NCBI RefSeq assembly: GCF_014696315.1
Contig: NZ_JACJPX010000005.1
Location: forward strand, 161,158 to 225,157
Reading direction: 5' to 3'
Length of the DNA: 64,000 nt
From: Calothrix membranacea FACHB-236
Lineage (GTDB): Bacteria > Cyanobacteriota > Cyanobacteriia > Cyanobacteriales > Nostocaceae
Part shown: piece after piece, positions 38,497 to 48,791 of the stretch
Layout of the letters: each line of letters starts with the position of its first letter
Numbering within the stretch: position 1 is the first letter of the stretch
Translations under genes and position numbers: made by a program
Notes under the pieces: model-generated
The model's database searches: none
What the model saw: the letters and a program-made list of their open reading frames with translations, nothing else
What the model was told of the DNA's origin: nothing

Positions 38497-39534
38497 ATGA
38501 ATACTCAAAGCACAACCCAACTGCCAATACCTCCATACTTTCAACCTGAAAGAGTGGGCGAAGTTTGGCGTGTACCCTATCAAGAACGGGCAACACAGGC
38601 TGAAGCATGGGCAAAACAACATAATATCCAGCCAGCTGCTTCAGATAAGCGTCATGTTTGCCTACTATTAATTGATGTGCAAAATACCTTCTGTATCCCA
38701 GACTTTGAATTATTTGTAGGCGGAAAATCTGGGATGGGAGCAGTAGAAGATAATCAGCGATTATGTGAATTTATTTATCGGAACTTAGGAGCAATTACTA
38801 CAATTACTCCTACCTTAGATACACATACAGCTACACAAATTTTTCATCCAATTTTTTGGGTAAATTCTGCTGGGGAACACCCCATACCAGCAGCAACAAA
38901 CATTACGCTCAAAGATGTAGAACAAGGTATTTGGAAAGTTAACCCCGCAGTTGCTCACAGTATTACTAAAGGTAATTACGAATTATTAGAAAAACACGCT
39001 TACCACTATGTGAAACAGTTAAGTCAAGATGGGAAATATCCCCTCACCGTTTGGCCTTATCATTCAATGTTGGGTGGGATTGGTTATGCTTTAGTTTCTG
39101 CCGTAGAGGAAGCAATTTTTTTCCATTGCATTGCACGTCAAAGTCAAACACAATTTGAAATTAAAGGTGAGAATCCCTTAACTGAGAATTATTCTATTTT
39201 ACGTCCAGAAGTATTAATAGGGTTTGATCAAAATCCGCTAGCGCAAAAGAATACAAAATTAATTCAGCAACTTTTAGAATTTGACGCTGTAATTATTGGT
39301 GGTCAAGCGAAAAGTCACTGTGTAGCCTGGACAATTGACGATTTATTAACAGAAATTAAACAGGTAGATGCTAACCTCAGTAAAAAAGTTTATCTCCTAG
39401 AAGATTGCACTTCTCCTGTCGTGGTTCCTGGGATTGTTGATTACACAGAACAAGCTGATGCCGCTTTTAGTAGGTTTGCCGCAGCAGGAATGCATATTGT
39501 TAAATCTACCGACTCGATCCAATCCTTTTTTTAA
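38497..39534 (+). CDS. Isochorismatase/nicotinamidase-like hydrolase, 345 aa
   Basis: Cysteine hydrolase fold with Asp60 in [10 protein letters not shown] and nucleophile Cys275 in [14 protein letters not shown] metal site like that of nicotinamidase is suggested by Asp108-x-His110 (DTH) and His117. It is much longer than PncA (about 200 residues): an N-terminal extension of about 50 residues and an insertion between the metal site and the nucleophile (about 130-250) account for the difference. Likely an amidase acting on nicotinamide or a related amide; the substrate is not certain. Confidence 0.8.
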   Translation: MNTQSTTQLPIPPYFQPERVGEVWRVPYQERATQAEAWAKQHNIQPAASDKRHVCLLLIDVQNTFCIPDFELFVGGKSGMGAVEDNQRLCEFIYRNLGAITTITPTLDTHTATQIFHPIFWVNSAGEHPIPAATNITLKDVEQGIWKVNPAVAHSITKGNYELLEKHAYHYVKQLSQDGKYPLTVWPYHSMLGGIGYALVSAVEEAIFFHCIARQSQTQFEIKGENPLTENYSILRPEVLIGFDQNPLAQKNTKLIQQLLEFDAVIIGGQAKSHCVAWTIDDLLTEIKQVDANLSKKVYLLEDCTSPVVVPGIVDYTEQADAAFSRFAAAGMHIVKSTDSIQSFF

Positions 39535-39569
39535 TTGTAGAGGCACAGCGTAGTTACCTGTGCAAAACT

Positions 39570-40445
39570 TTATTTTTTTAGATAAGTTTTTGGATCTTGA
39601 GCTGTCCAACCGAGAGATGAACTAGAACGTACTTCAAAATGCAGGTGGGGTTGTTTAGCGGCTGGTTGTCCAGTCGTCCCGACAGTTCCCAGCACATCAC
39701 CTTTTTTCACTTGCTGACCAGCAGTCACCTTGATACTGTCAAGATGAGCATAGCGGCTTTGCAAGCCACCACTGTGATTAATAATTACCAACTTGCCATA
39801 ACTACCTTGTTCCCTAGCAAAAGCGACAACTCCAGGTGCGATCGCTTCTACGGGTGTACCAATAGCAGCTGCCAAGTCTATCCCACTGTGGAAAAAGACT
39901 TCACCAGAATTAGGATTAATTTGCCAACCATAAGGTAATGCTACAGTTGTTGCTGCTGATAAAGGATACCCACTGAGTTGGGTAGGCTGCTTATTTGGCT
40001 GAGGAGGCGCAGCTACAACACGATTTGATGAACCATTCACCCCAGGAACAAACACAACTCTAGGGTCTTTTTGACAGCCATTGATTTCAAACATGGCATC
40101 AGCACGAACTTTGTATTTTGCTGCTACTTGTCGCCAAGTTTGACCTTGAGGTACTTCTACAACAATTCCATTGTAGGGAGGAATCTGAAGTTCACTACCA
40201 ACTGTCACTGTGCCGTTTTTCACAGATGGATTCATCACGGCGATAGTTGCTGGAACTAGGTTATAGAGTTGCGCTATACTCTCTAAGGTTTCGCCACGAG
40301 CAACTATATGGCGCTGGAAACGAGATAAAGCTGGAGTAGGACAACTCTCTACAGCAGCTTTGGCGCTTTGTGATGGGAGTAGAGATCCTAGCCCCAAAGT
40401 GCTGACCAAACTACAGATAAACACTAAACGGTAAGGACGAGTCAT
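39570..40445 (-). CDS. LysM domain M23 peptidase
   Basis: Exported peptidoglycan hydrolase, 291 aa. Signal peptide at 1-31. First LysM at about 46-94 (VARGETLESIAQLYNLVPAT), second LysM-like region at about 97-142 (VPQGQTWRQVAAKYKVRADA). The C-terminal LytM/M23 domain (about 175-285) has zinc ligands HSGIDLA (HxxxD) and HLHFEVR. It cleaves peptide cross-links in the wall, or serves as an amidase activator like NlpD/EnvC. The catalytic residues look intact, so real activity is likely. Confidence 0.92.
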   Translation of the reverse strand: MTRPYRLVFICSLVSTLGLGSLLPSQSAKAAVESCPTPALSRFQRHIVARGETLESIAQLYNLVPATIAVMNPSVKNGTVTVGSELQIPPYNGIVVEVPQGQTWRQVAAKYKVRADAMFEINGCQKDPRVVFVPGVNGSSNRVVAAPPQPNKQPTQLSGYPLSAATTVALPYGWQINPNSGEVFFHSGIDLAAAIGTPVEAIAPGVVAFAREQGSYGKLVIINHSGGLQSRYAHLDSIKVTAGQQVKKGDVLGTVGTTGQPAAKQPHLHFEVRSSSSLGWTAQDPKTYLKK

Positions 40446-40673
40446 GTCTACTAGTACAGAGAGCTTTAATTTTAAATTTTAAATTGGTATTTGGTGAGTA
40501 GAAGCTGATGGGAAGCTAGTAGTTCCCTAAAAATGCTATGTAAGGCAGAAGAATTACGGAATCTTCTGCGATTGTTAATTGATTGTTCTGTCAAATTGCT
40601 CTGTCCACTCGCTGTTTGCTTGACTAAACTTATAAATTAGTAGCCGCATTGCTATATTTAGAGCGAAATTATT

Positions 40674-41882
40674 ATGAAGTTATCTTTAAAGCAACTGGCC
40701 GTCTACATATCTTTACTGGTAATTGGCGGTGGTGCAGGTTTGTTAGGTAGTCGTTATCTCCTGCCAAAGCGTTATTCTTTTCAGGAGTTAAAAAATGTGA
40801 CTGTGGCTTTGCCTCCAGAATCAGTAACTCCTCCCGCTTACAGTGGGTCAATTGGGAATTCTGGTGGCGATAATGTGAATTTTATTGCTACTGCTGTCCA
40901 AAAAGTCGGGCCATCTGTGGTGCGAATTAATGCCACCCGTAAAGTTGCAAATCCGATTTCTGACGCTTTAAAAAATCCTTTACTGCGTCGCTTTTTTGGT
41001 GAGGATGAGCAACCAATGCCAGAAGAACGAATTGAGCGTGGTACAGGTTCAGGATTTATTTTGACAGAAAATGGTTTATTACTGACTAACGCTCATGTAG
41101 TGGCAGATACAGATACTGTACAAGTAACCCTTAAGGATGGCCGGACTTTTGAAGGAAAAGTACAGGGCGTAGATGCTGTTACAGATGTAGCTGTAGTCAA
41201 AATCCAAGCAAAAAAATTGCCTACAGTCAAGCTAGGCACTTCGCAAAATTTGATACCTGGGCAGTGGGCGATCGCAATTGGTAATCCTTTGGGTTTAGAT
41301 AATACTGTCACTATTGGCATTATCAGCGCTACCGATCGCACAAGCGCTCAAGTTGGCGTGCCAGAAAAACGTGTCAGCTTTATCCAAACTGATGCTGCAA
41401 TTAATCCCGGTAATTCTGGCGGCCCTTTATTAAATGCCCAAGGCGAAGTTATTGGTGTCAATACGGCAATTCGTGCTGATGCTCAAGGCTTGGGTTTTGC
41501 CATCCCCATTGAAACCGCTGCTCGCATCGCTAACGAACTATTTACCAAAGGGCGTGTGGATCATCCTTTTTTGGGAGTAGAAATGACAGATTTGACTCCC
41601 ACCAAAAAACAACAGATTAACCAAGAAAATAAACTAAATATCCAACAAGACGCTGGTGTAGTCATTAAAAGCACCCTGGAAAATTCACCAGCAAAACGAG
41701 CCGGACTGCTTCCTGGCGACGTGATTCAAAAAATCAACCGTAAGCCAGTTAAAACAGCAGCCCAAGTTCAAAGACTAGTCGAGTCTAGTTCTGTGGGAGA
41801 CACGCTAGAAATTGAAGTCAACCGCGATGGTAAAAACCAGATCTTCAAAGTACAACCAGGGGCTTATCCAAAAAAGAAGTAG
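40674..41882 (+). CDS. Deg/HtrA-type serine protease
   Basis: 402-residue trypsin-like protease with one PDZ domain. An N-terminal membrane anchor or signal lies at about 7-25. Triad: His141 (LTNAHVVAD), Asp171 (VTDVAVV), Ser248 (NPGNSGGPL). PDZ at about 295-395 (VVIKSTLENSPAKRAGLLPG). Cyanobacteria usually have three paralogues (HtrA, HhoA, HhoB) for envelope protein quality control; I cannot fix which one this is, so no symbol is given. Confidence 0.93.
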   Translation: MKLSLKQLAVYISLLVIGGGAGLLGSRYLLPKRYSFQELKNVTVALPPESVTPPAYSGSIGNSGGDNVNFIATAVQKVGPSVVRINATRKVANPISDALKNPLLRRFFGEDEQPMPEERIERGTGSGFILTENGLLLTNAHVVADTDTVQVTLKDGRTFEGKVQGVDAVTDVAVVKIQAKKLPTVKLGTSQNLIPGQWAIAIGNPLGLDNTVTIGIISATDRTSAQVGVPEKRVSFIQTDAAINPGNSGGPLLNAQGEVIGVNTAIRADAQGLGFAIPIETAARIANELFTKGRVDHPFLGVEMTDLTPTKKQQINQENKLNIQQDAGVVIKSTLENSPAKRAGLLPGDVIQKINRKPVKTAAQVQRLVESSSVGDTLEIEVNRDGKNQIFKVQPGAYPKKK

Positions 41883-41887
41883 CCACA

Positions 41888-41998
41888 GGTAGGGGCTAAG
41901 GGTTAGAGATTAGGGACTGGAGGCTAGAAAGTTAGAGAGAAATTTAATCACAAATGATTCTAGCGGCTTGACTCTTGACTCTTGACCCTTGACTTTTA
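41888..41998. repeat. Heptad-type short repeats
   Basis: Degenerate heptads GGGCTAA/GGGTTAG/GGGACTG are followed by CTTGACT units (CTTGACTCTTGACTCTTGAC) just before the end of the DUF760 gene. Typical Nostocales short tandemly repeated repetitive sequence. Confidence 0.6.
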
Positions 41999-41999
41999 C

Positions 42000-42344
42000 T
42001 TATTGACTAGACAAATGGTCTAACTGCATCCTCTGTTCCATTTGACGCAAAAAGTAACCTGTCATCATCGCCGAGGCTAAAAGACCTGCAAGGTTTTCCC
42101 GATCTGTTGTGATTTGCACGTTAAAATTTTCCGGGGGTAGCATTCCGACTAGCCCTTGGACGTTTTGCGAAATTATTTGTTTAATTTCGGGACTGACGGA
42201 CTGGGCGACGCGGGCCATGACTTCCGGCGACTGATGCTGTAGATATTTGAGCAACTGATTGGGATTTTCCTCAAAGTACTCGTTTAGAAGCTGGTTAGGA
42301 TGTTCCTCAGAGTTGTCATTCAAAAAGTCAGGATTAAACTCCAT
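42000..42344 (-). CDS. DUF760 domain protein, 114 aa
   Basis: Small protein of a family shared by cyanobacteria and plastids. The core LLKYLQHQSPEVMARVAQSV, then MLPPENFNVQITTDRENLAG and MMTGYFLRQMEQRMQL, matches DUF760 as I know it. The N-terminus contains a duplicated segment (HPNQLLNEYFEE and NPNQLLKYLQ). Function unknown; plant homologues are chloroplast proteins. Confidence 0.8.
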   Translation of the reverse strand: MEFNPDFLNDNSEEHPNQLLNEYFEENPNQLLKYLQHQSPEVMARVAQSVSPEIKQIISQNVQGLVGMLPPENFNVQITTDRENLAGLLASAMMTGYFLRQMEQRMQLDHLSSQ

Positions 42345-42565
42345 TGGCAGTTTTTTGTAGCTTAGTTGCTGATTCTACTCTAAACCATAGTCAAAGGGTA
42401 ATGCATTCCCCACGGGTATAACCTGTTGATTCTACCCTAAGGAAGGCGGCTACCTGATTTCTAGCAGAGCAAGTCCCTGTAATAAGGATTTACAACTATT
42501 TTACGCTGAACTTTACTAGCTAGCGGTGGTTTTGATGTTGGTAAATATTTCAGTATCAGTATCAT

Positions 42566-43108
42566 CTATTCTGCTACTGCTTCTGCTTTCAGTTCTAGAT
42601 CTAACTCTAGTTGTTGTTCTTGTTGATTTGTAGCAAGTATTTGTGGAAGTTGCTCAATTTGAAAATACTGATGGAATTTTGGTGTTACTTGTAGCGAATA
42701 CGAGCGAGAATCACTATCTCGGCGCTTGCGAACAAAACCAAGTTCCACAAGTTCGGGAACGTGTTGATATACTCCCGAACCCCGTAAGTTAATTAAGTCG
42801 CTTTGGAGTATGGGGCTATTTAGGGCGATCGCTGCTAAAGTTCGTAATGCACCTAAACCTAATTCCACGGGAATTAGTGTTTGCACTAAGTCATGAAAAT
42901 CAGACCGCAGTTGCAAACTATAACCATTGGGTGTCTCTACGACTTCTAGGGCGCTGTCTCGACGGGCATAATCGTCAATTAGTTCCATCATGCCTTCTTC
43001 AACTGTAGCGCGATCGCACGCGGCATACTCGGCGATTTCACCGAGCGACAAGGGCTTACCCTTTAAATAGAGAATTGCTTCTATCTTAGTCGCTGTGGCT
43101 GTATTCAT
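42566..43108 (-). CDS. scpB: Segregation and condensation protein B
   Basis: Winged-helix subunit of the SMC-ScpA-ScpB condensin. KIEAILYLKGKPLSLGEIAE is the typical ScpB start; ETPNGYSLQLRSDF and GSGVYQHVPELVELGFVRKR mark the two winged helices. 180 aa, normal length plus an acidic Glu/Leu-rich tail. Its start codon overlaps a tandem CATTAGT repeat, so the ribosome binding region is made of repeat sequence. Confidence 0.92.
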   Translation of the reverse strand: MNTATATKIEAILYLKGKPLSLGEIAEYAACDRATVEEGMMELIDDYARRDSALEVVETPNGYSLQLRSDFHDLVQTLIPVELGLGALRTLAAIALNSPILQSDLINLRGSGVYQHVPELVELGFVRKRRDSDSRSYSLQVTPKFHQYFQIEQLPQILATNQQEQQLELDLELKAEAVAE

Positions 43109-43150
43109 TAGTCATTAGTCATTAGTCATTAGTCATTTAGTCATTAGTCA
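43106..43150. repeat. CATTAGT heptad array at the scpB start
   Basis: Six copies of CATTAGT (one with an extra T) run from the scpB start codon into its leader. A short tandem repeat of the type known in heterocystous cyanobacteria. Confidence 0.85.
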
Positions 43151-43238
43151 TCTGTATTTGACAACTGACACCTGACAAAAGACGAGTTCCAAGTGTGTGG
43201 GATAATATCATAAATAATATTATTTGTCAATGAAAATT

Positions 43239-43272
43239 GGGCATGGGGCATGGGGCATGGGGCATGGGGCAT
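43239..43272. repeat. GGGGCAT heptad array
   Basis: Four perfect GGGGCAT units plus a partial one lie downstream of ispD. A complementary-type CCCCAGT array follows at about 43339-43364, overlapping the ispD 3' end. Confidence 0.85.
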
Positions 43273-43356
43273 TGGGTAATTGGCAATAGTAATTGCTCCT
43301 TATCCCCTCTGCTCCCCCTGCTCTCTCATCCCAACCAAGTCCCCAGTCCCCAGTCC

Positions 43357-44037
43357 CTATTCCCTACTTTTGAGAATAAATTCTGCGATCGCCAAATCTT
43401 GGGGAGTGGTGACTTTAAGATTTGTTTCTTCACCTTGGACAATTCGGACTTCGATGCCACATTTTTCAAACAAAGCGGCATCGTCAGTGACTTCCCAACC
43501 TTGACGCACACCTTCGGCGTGGCATTGTTTCAATAAGTTGACATCAAATCCTTGAGGAGTTTGTGCTGCCCACAACTGTCTTCGGTCAGGTGTACTTTGG
43601 ATGATGCCATTCTCATCGACGACCTTAATCGTATCTTTGACTGGGATAGCGGCAATTAACCCAGGACAGTGACGAATAGCTTCCGCACAGGCGTTGAGTA
43701 AATTTGGCGTGGCTAAACATCTAGCCCCATCGTGAATTAAAACTTGCTCTGCGGCTTCTGGAAGCGCCTGCAAGCCATTGTAAACCGACTCTTGGCGGGT
43801 TGCGCCACCCGGAATTAATTCCACTGGTTTATTCAGCTTTAAGTCAGCGAGGATGGCTTTTAAGTCATCCCAGTCAGTAGGTTGGGAAATAATTCCAATC
43901 CAACTGATGCTTTGTGCTGCCTCTGCAGCTTTGAGAGTCCAAGCAATAATTGGTTGCGATCGCACCGTCAAGAGGAGTTTATTACGGTCACTCCCCATTC
44001 TTCGTCCTAAACCTGCGGCTGGAATTAGTAAATACAC
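43357..44037 (-). CDS. ispD: 2-C-methyl-D-erythritol 4-phosphate cytidylyltransferase
   Basis: Third step of the MEP isoprenoid pathway: transfers CMP to methylerythritol phosphate. The nucleotide-binding start LIPAAGLGRRMGSDRNKLLL, the VLIHDGARCL motif and AIPVKDTIKVVDENG match the family. 226 aa is the usual length. Its last codons and its leader are both bounded by heptad repeats. Confidence 0.96.
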   Translation of the reverse strand: MYLLIPAAGLGRRMGSDRNKLLLTVRSQPIIAWTLKAAEAAQSISWIGIISQPTDWDDLKAILADLKLNKPVELIPGGATRQESVYNGLQALPEAAEQVLIHDGARCLATPNLLNACAEAIRHCPGLIAAIPVKDTIKVVDENGIIQSTPDRRQLWAAQTPQGFDVNLLKQCHAEGVRQGWEVTDDAALFEKCGIEVRIVQGEETNLKVTTPQDLAIAEFILKSRE

Positions 44038-44057
44038 AGAACTTTTTAAATCGTAAA

Positions 44058-44180
44058 ACTGGGGATAAGGGGTAATGGGGATCGGGGATTGGGGATGAGG
44101 GGGATGAGGAAGCAGGGGGAGAAATTCCTATTACCAATTACCCATTACCCATTACCTATTACCCAATTCCCGATTCCCTA
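44058..44180. repeat. Heptad repeats between ispD and GT9 gene
   Basis: GGGGATT/GGGGATG-type units at 44058-44117 are followed by TTACCCA units (44133-44170). The two blocks are different heptads in the divergent promoter region. Confidence 0.75.
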
Positions 44181-44229
44181 ATACCTATATTCCCCTAAAA
44201 TAGGGAGCGAGTAAGCGTAAATAAATATT

Positions 44230-45189
44230 ATGCGAGTAGTAGCCCTTGTACCTGGCGGAATTGGCAATCAAATTCTTATGTTTCCGGCTCTAGATGAACT
44301 GAAGCGCTATTACCCAAACGCTCAGATAGATGTCGTAGTGGAACCCCGGTCAAAGGCGGCCTATCGGGTTAGCAAGTCGGTTCACGAGGTATTAAATTTT
44401 GATTTTAAAGACCGTAACAGTTTGGCAGATTGGGGTAACTTAGTAGGCATAATTCGCGATCGCGAATACGATGTAGCCATTACAGTGGGACAAAGTTGGT
44501 TAGTGGGTCTATTCTTGTGGCTAACAGGAATTCCTACCCGGATTGGTTATCAAGGTAAAGGTGCAGTTTTTCTCACCAATACTTTACCTTTCAATACCTC
44601 TGAGTATTTAGCAACGGTTCATCACAATTTACTACAACCGTTAAACATTCAAACTTCTTGCCCAGAACTGTCCTTAAATGTGCCAAAACCAGATATTGAG
44701 TGGGCACAACAGGAACAAAAACGCTTAGGTGTGAATGAAACAGGCTATATCTTGATTTATGGTGGTTCTAGCCTGTCATCTCCAGTTAAAAGCCGGAACC
44801 CTATGTATCCTGTAGAAAATTGGCAGCAAATTATACAAGAGTGTCAACGCAAGCAGCCAGATTTGCCTATAGTGATTTTTAAAGGCCCTGACGATGAACA
44901 AATAGTGCGATCGCTTGTAGACTCCAACCCGGATATTAAGGTAACTTCCCCAGATAATACTGGTAAACTAGCAGCGATTATTGGCGGGGCAAGTTTGATG
45001 TTGACAACTGACAGCGCACCTCTACAACTGAGTGTGGCAGTTCAGACTTATACTATTGCCCTGTTTGGCTCCACAGATCCAGCACAGGTGTTACCAAAAA
45101 GTGAAAAATTCTTGGTTATCAAATCCCCTACGGGCAAAATTGGCGATATTTCACCCAAAGTAGTGTTAGAGAAAATCTGGGGTGGTTAA
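44230..45189 (+). CDS. Glycosyltransferase family 9 (heptosyltransferase-like)
   Basis: 319-residue GT-B enzyme. It starts MRVVALVPGGIGNQILMFPA, with the conserved GGxGD/N-type loop of ADP-heptose:LPS transferases, and has DVVVEPRSKAAYR and LMLTTDSAPLQLSVAVQTYT, where the donor-binding Asp and Ser are expected. Likely adds a sugar during surface polysaccharide or lipopolysaccharide assembly. No other polysaccharide genes are adjacent, so the acceptor is unknown. Confidence 0.88.
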   Translation: MRVVALVPGGIGNQILMFPALDELKRYYPNAQIDVVVEPRSKAAYRVSKSVHEVLNFDFKDRNSLADWGNLVGIIRDREYDVAITVGQSWLVGLFLWLTGIPTRIGYQGKGAVFLTNTLPFNTSEYLATVHHNLLQPLNIQTSCPELSLNVPKPDIEWAQQEQKRLGVNETGYILIYGGSSLSSPVKSRNPMYPVENWQQIIQECQRKQPDLPIVIFKGPDDEQIVRSLVDSNPDIKVTSPDNTGKLAAIIGGASLMLTTDSAPLQLSVAVQTYTIALFGSTDPAQVLPKSEKFLVIKSPTGKIGDISPKVVLEKIWGG

Positions 45190-46145
45190 ACCAGCAGTTT
45201 TCTTAGGCAACGATGGTATGTGAGATCCAATTAAGGTCATTCTGATAATCAAGAATTCCCTAAATTGAAGCCTTTTTGTTCGTTATTCACATCTTTTAAA
45301 TCTTTCTCTTTTTTGGCTAATCGCTTAGGAAATTCTATTCCTAGGCGATTATTTAAAAGTCTCTAAAGGTGATTGAGTGAATGGTCTTATTCCTGGTACA
45401 ACAAGGCTGAAGTATAAAATAAATAAGTGTGTATATTAAAGCCTTTGAGCGATTCGGAATGGAATACTTTATTTACGTGATGATGTACTAGTCAATCAAT
45501 AGGCGCGCTTAAGCAAGAACTAAAGTGCTGCCTATGATTTTGCTAATAATGTTAAGTTTAGGAAATATCTGGGTAGTACTAAATCTTTAAAAATTAATAA
45601 ATATCAATAATTTGCTGTTTTAAAAATATAAATTTATTTTTCTAAAAATCGTTAGTTCTAGTGAAGTTGTGGGCAAAATACAAATTGGATGATTCCAATC
45701 ATCTGCATTTAACCTCACCTTGAGCGAATGGAGATTGAGTCAATTCTTTTGCTATGAAAAAAGATAAAAAGCAATTAGTCGTCGGGGCTGCATTTTTTAC
45801 CCAGCCTCTATTACTCATAAGGTTGTCCTCAATTCCCCATGCCTAGAAAATAAATAATAACTTTAGGCATTTTGCTTTAACTAAGGAATTTGCAGTTGTG
45901 TTACCAAATAAATTAACCACAGTCAAAGATTTACATTGGAACTGAAAACTAAAGATTCACAAACTCAGTAACTAGTAGAACTGAGAAGACGCAAGTGATA
46001 GGTGATTTCCGGTTGTAGCATCACCTACTTAATTCAGCATTTAAGTAAATCTTATTCCCTATATTTAGTGTTTCCTAGTGACCGTATTTTCTTGAGGTAG
46101 GTGCATTTTCCGTGACTTACGTTGAGTTATAAAAAGGAAAAATCA
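45190..46145. other. Intergenic region, about 950 bp
   Basis: No gene found on either strand. A terminator-like hairpin lies at 45319-45350. The rest is AT-rich and includes the leader of the 253-aa orphan gene. Confidence 0.55.
45319..45350 (+). terminator. Hairpin downstream of the GT9 gene
   Basis: AATCGCTTAGGAA-ATTCTA-TTCCTAGGCGATT, a 13-bp stem with one T-G pair, 130 bp after the gene. There is no strong T-run after it. Possible terminator. Confidence 0.5.
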
Positions 46146-46907
46146 ATGGCGATCCGATTACATGGCTTTCTTAGTAGTTCCAAGCGTTACTTTCAAGTAG
46201 AAAGTCAACCGCATCATATGACTGGAATTTTTAAGAAAATCATGCACTTTCAAAGCCTAATTGGCTGCGAATTTACTGATGTCCACAGTGCTTATTATGA
46301 ATATGAAGCGGACGGAACTATAACTTTCTACCAAGCAAATCAAGATGCCAATAGTCAGCCAGGTGTTTGGACTTATCTTGTTTATGAATGTCGAGAAAGT
46401 GAAGAAAAAATATTTAGTGATGCTGTAATTAATACGAATATCAGTTCTTTGCTAGCACTATTAGCTGGCCAAAAACTACCACAAGTTACTGTAAATATTT
46501 GTGAATATCTTAATTATAAAAATAATGAATGTGAATATTTAGATATTCAGCTACCTTCTGAGTTAAATCATCAAGCAGGTAGAGAAATTGCTCATCTTCT
46601 ATTAGAGGAAATGAACGCCTTGAAATCATCATCTATTTTTGCAGAAGATGTAGGCAAAAAATATCAGCAAGCTGTTTTAGAAGGATTTATACAAGCTGCA
46701 CAGGAAATTTTAGCTAAAAATGGCACAGCCAAAGATTTTGAAAATGCTCAATATGATGTGCTAAATAAAATTCCGATTGATGATATAGCTAACTTAATAA
46801 TTGCTTACAATGATTATCGAATTTGGCAAGCTGCTTTGCCCAGTAAATCAAAAGCAGTTGAATTTGCTTTTAATACAGCATTAACATTTATATGCCAAAT
46901 TAAGTAA
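46146..46907 (+). CDS. Hypothetical protein, 253 aa
   Basis: Not recognised. Starts MAIRLHGFLSSSKRYFQVES; an AAAGGAAAAATCA leader supports ATG 46146 rather than the earlier in-frame start at 46122. The sequence is soluble, acidic, mixed alpha/beta in the first half (YYEYEADGTITFYQANQ) and helical in the second (AVLEGFIQAAQEILAKNGTA). No signal or membrane segment. It is isolated, with nearly 1 kb of empty DNA upstream, and a shared hairpin separates it from crr6. Confidence 0.7.
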   Translation: MAIRLHGFLSSSKRYFQVESQPHHMTGIFKKIMHFQSLIGCEFTDVHSAYYEYEADGTITFYQANQDANSQPGVWTYLVYECRESEEKIFSDAVINTNISSLLALLAGQKLPQVTVNICEYLNYKNNECEYLDIQLPSELNHQAGREIAHLLLEEMNALKSSSIFAEDVGKKYQQAVLEGFIQAAQEILAKNGTAKDFENAQYDVLNKIPIDDIANLIIAYNDYRIWQAALPSKSKAVEFAFNTALTFICQIK

Positions 46908-46928
46908 TATTAACCGATGCAATTGACA

Positions 46929-46964
46929 AGCTGTAGAAACCTGATAAATAAGGTCTCTACAGCT
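46929..46964. terminator. Bidirectional hairpin between the 253-aa gene and crr6
   Basis: AGCTGTAGA..CCT-gataaat-AGG..TCTACAGCT, a 9-bp plus 3-bp stem between two converging genes. It may serve both as terminator. Confidence 0.55.
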
Positions 46965-46979
46965 AACGCTTTGATATGT

Positions 46980-47453
46980 TTAAAATGCCTCAAAGAAAGC
47001 ATCATCTAATTCGTAACCTAGCATTTGTGCTAGCGATTTGAGGCGTGATTGACTAGGTAAACCTTGCTGTTTTAGCCAATCACTTAAAATAAATATTTTG
47101 TGCATGAGAAATATTTCTAACGCTTCGGGATTAAACTGAATCCCTTCTTTAGCGCTAAACTGGTGCGGTACTAGCATGGCGGTGTAACGGGCAAATTCTC
47201 CAGCTTTCCAATCTAGGAAAAACGGTAACCAGGGATATCTAGCATCCAGGCGGACAAACCACAGCCGTACTTCAGGAATTTCTGATAGTTCACGGGGATC
47301 ACCCGGTTCTAAGGCATATTTGATATCAAAGCGTAGTTGCTGTTCTTGGGATACAATCGCTTCCTCTTGGAATATTTTTTCAATTACCGTTGAGGCGGGC
47401 GAAATATCCAGATTGTTAATGGAATCAGTATTGATTGCGATCGTGATTGTCAT
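46980..47453 (-). CDS. crr6: CRR6-type NDH-1 maturation protein (DUF1817)
   Basis: Homologue of chlororespiratory reduction 6, a stromal/cytoplasmic factor needed to mature the NdhI-containing subcomplex of NDH-1. Recognised by RLWFVRLDARYPWLPFFLDW, GEFARYTAMLVPHQFS and FLMHKIFILSDWLKQQGL. I chose ATG 47453 (157 aa, MTITIAINTDS), the normal family length; an earlier in-frame start at 47597 would add 48 residues with no family character. It works on the same complex as ndhC-K-J at 4.1-5.7 kb. Confidence 0.85.
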   Translation of the reverse strand: MTITIAINTDSINNLDISPASTVIEKIFQEEAIVSQEQQLRFDIKYALEPGDPRELSEIPEVRLWFVRLDARYPWLPFFLDWKAGEFARYTAMLVPHQFSAKEGIQFNPEALEIFLMHKIFILSDWLKQQGLPSQSRLKSLAQMLGYELDDAFFEAF

Positions 47454-48791
47454 TGACTCAGCAGCCACTCTATTTATGCTCAACTGTAGGCTTGAGAATA
47501 CACAGTAGCAGCTTTCAGGTAGCGATGGTAGATTTACGGCGAATTTACCACAATTTTGAATTGCAAAATTAAAGACGCGAAGAATATCGCGTCCCATAAC
47601 GTCTTTGTCTATTTGCCGAAATTTAAAGGAATATCATGTCTTTAAGAGTTATTGGCATCCGTTTCCCTGCTAGACCTCCTGTTGCAAAGGTAGGTAGTCT
47701 ATGGCTAAGAATGACATCTTGCCATTTGCGCTTTGTGTTTGCCTAAAAGTTCTGCCTATTAACATTTAGTGCATTCATAGTTAATACCTGACGGTATAAA
47801 TTCTATGATTTGCATATTTTCATCCTTGGGATTTTTTATTTGCTCTAGTTACTTACTCCATGAAAATTACACATTTAATACTGAATACTGAAAGTCAAGA
47901 AAAGCTTAATTTTGATTTGATCACTATCAATATTAATTTTTGGATTTCTGTATTCACCTGTTAGACATTATGTAAATTTGCGGACGTTATGTTAATACGT
48001 GGATATGCTGAAATTTTAGTGGCTGGGGCAATGATTTCAGTGTTAATTACATTACAATTTTTGATTTGCGATGCTAAAAGGAAAACTCTTGATTTTTCTG
48101 TAGTTAAATAACTAGCACGTATATTTTATGCTGAAGCCTTTACTAGTCAAGGGTTTATGGAGTTTAGTCTCTTACTTATAAATTCCCTGGTTGGCTAAAT
48201 ATTAAAAAAAGTTGAAAATAAAATCTATTTCTAAAGTAAATATTAAATTATTTCCGGTGGGTTAGGCTCGCTATCATATTTAATTTTTGAATGATTCAAA
48301 GGTTTTTTATATGCTGCTACATCAATCAATTATTCACGACTCATGGCAAGCCTTACAAATTAACTTTATTTGTGCCAACTTACTTAAAAAGGTATTTTAA
48401 ATAAGGGTGAGTTGCTACTCTTGCTTACCGTATTTTTATCATATATATTGTATTTTAAAAAACTTATATACTTATAATATTTCTGTTAAAAAGTGGAACA
48501 CATAATCAATATTCCTTGACTTTGCAGGCCAAGAAGAGACGAAAAAGCTTGCCCTTAGTGGACATTACTAACGATTTTAAGCTAAAGTTGTAATGAGTTT
48601 GCTTTAGGGTGGGATGTAACGAAACGACCGTCAATAAACCCAAAAATTCTTGCCCTAGCCTGTTTTTTTCGCAGCGTTTAAAAGCAATCATACAGGTAGG
48701 GCTGCAAAGTAATAGTAATATCCTCGTATATACGAATAACCAATTAACCTTGAAATGGGAAAATTACCCTAATAGTTAACAAACTTATAAT
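47454..48791. other. Long intergenic region, 1.3 kb
   Basis: AT-rich gap upstream of crr6 and of the Fur-family gene. No frame with good coding character was found on either strand; a 61-codon minus frame at 48506-48691 is rejected. No repeats or RNA genes recognised. Confidence 0.55.

Noticed and set aside
43106..43367. CRISPR array in the tandem repeats
   Set aside because: Units are 7 bp and contiguous, with no spacers; they are short tandem repeats.
48506..48691. 61-codon minus-strand frame upstream of furC
   Set aside because: No coding character and no homology recognised.
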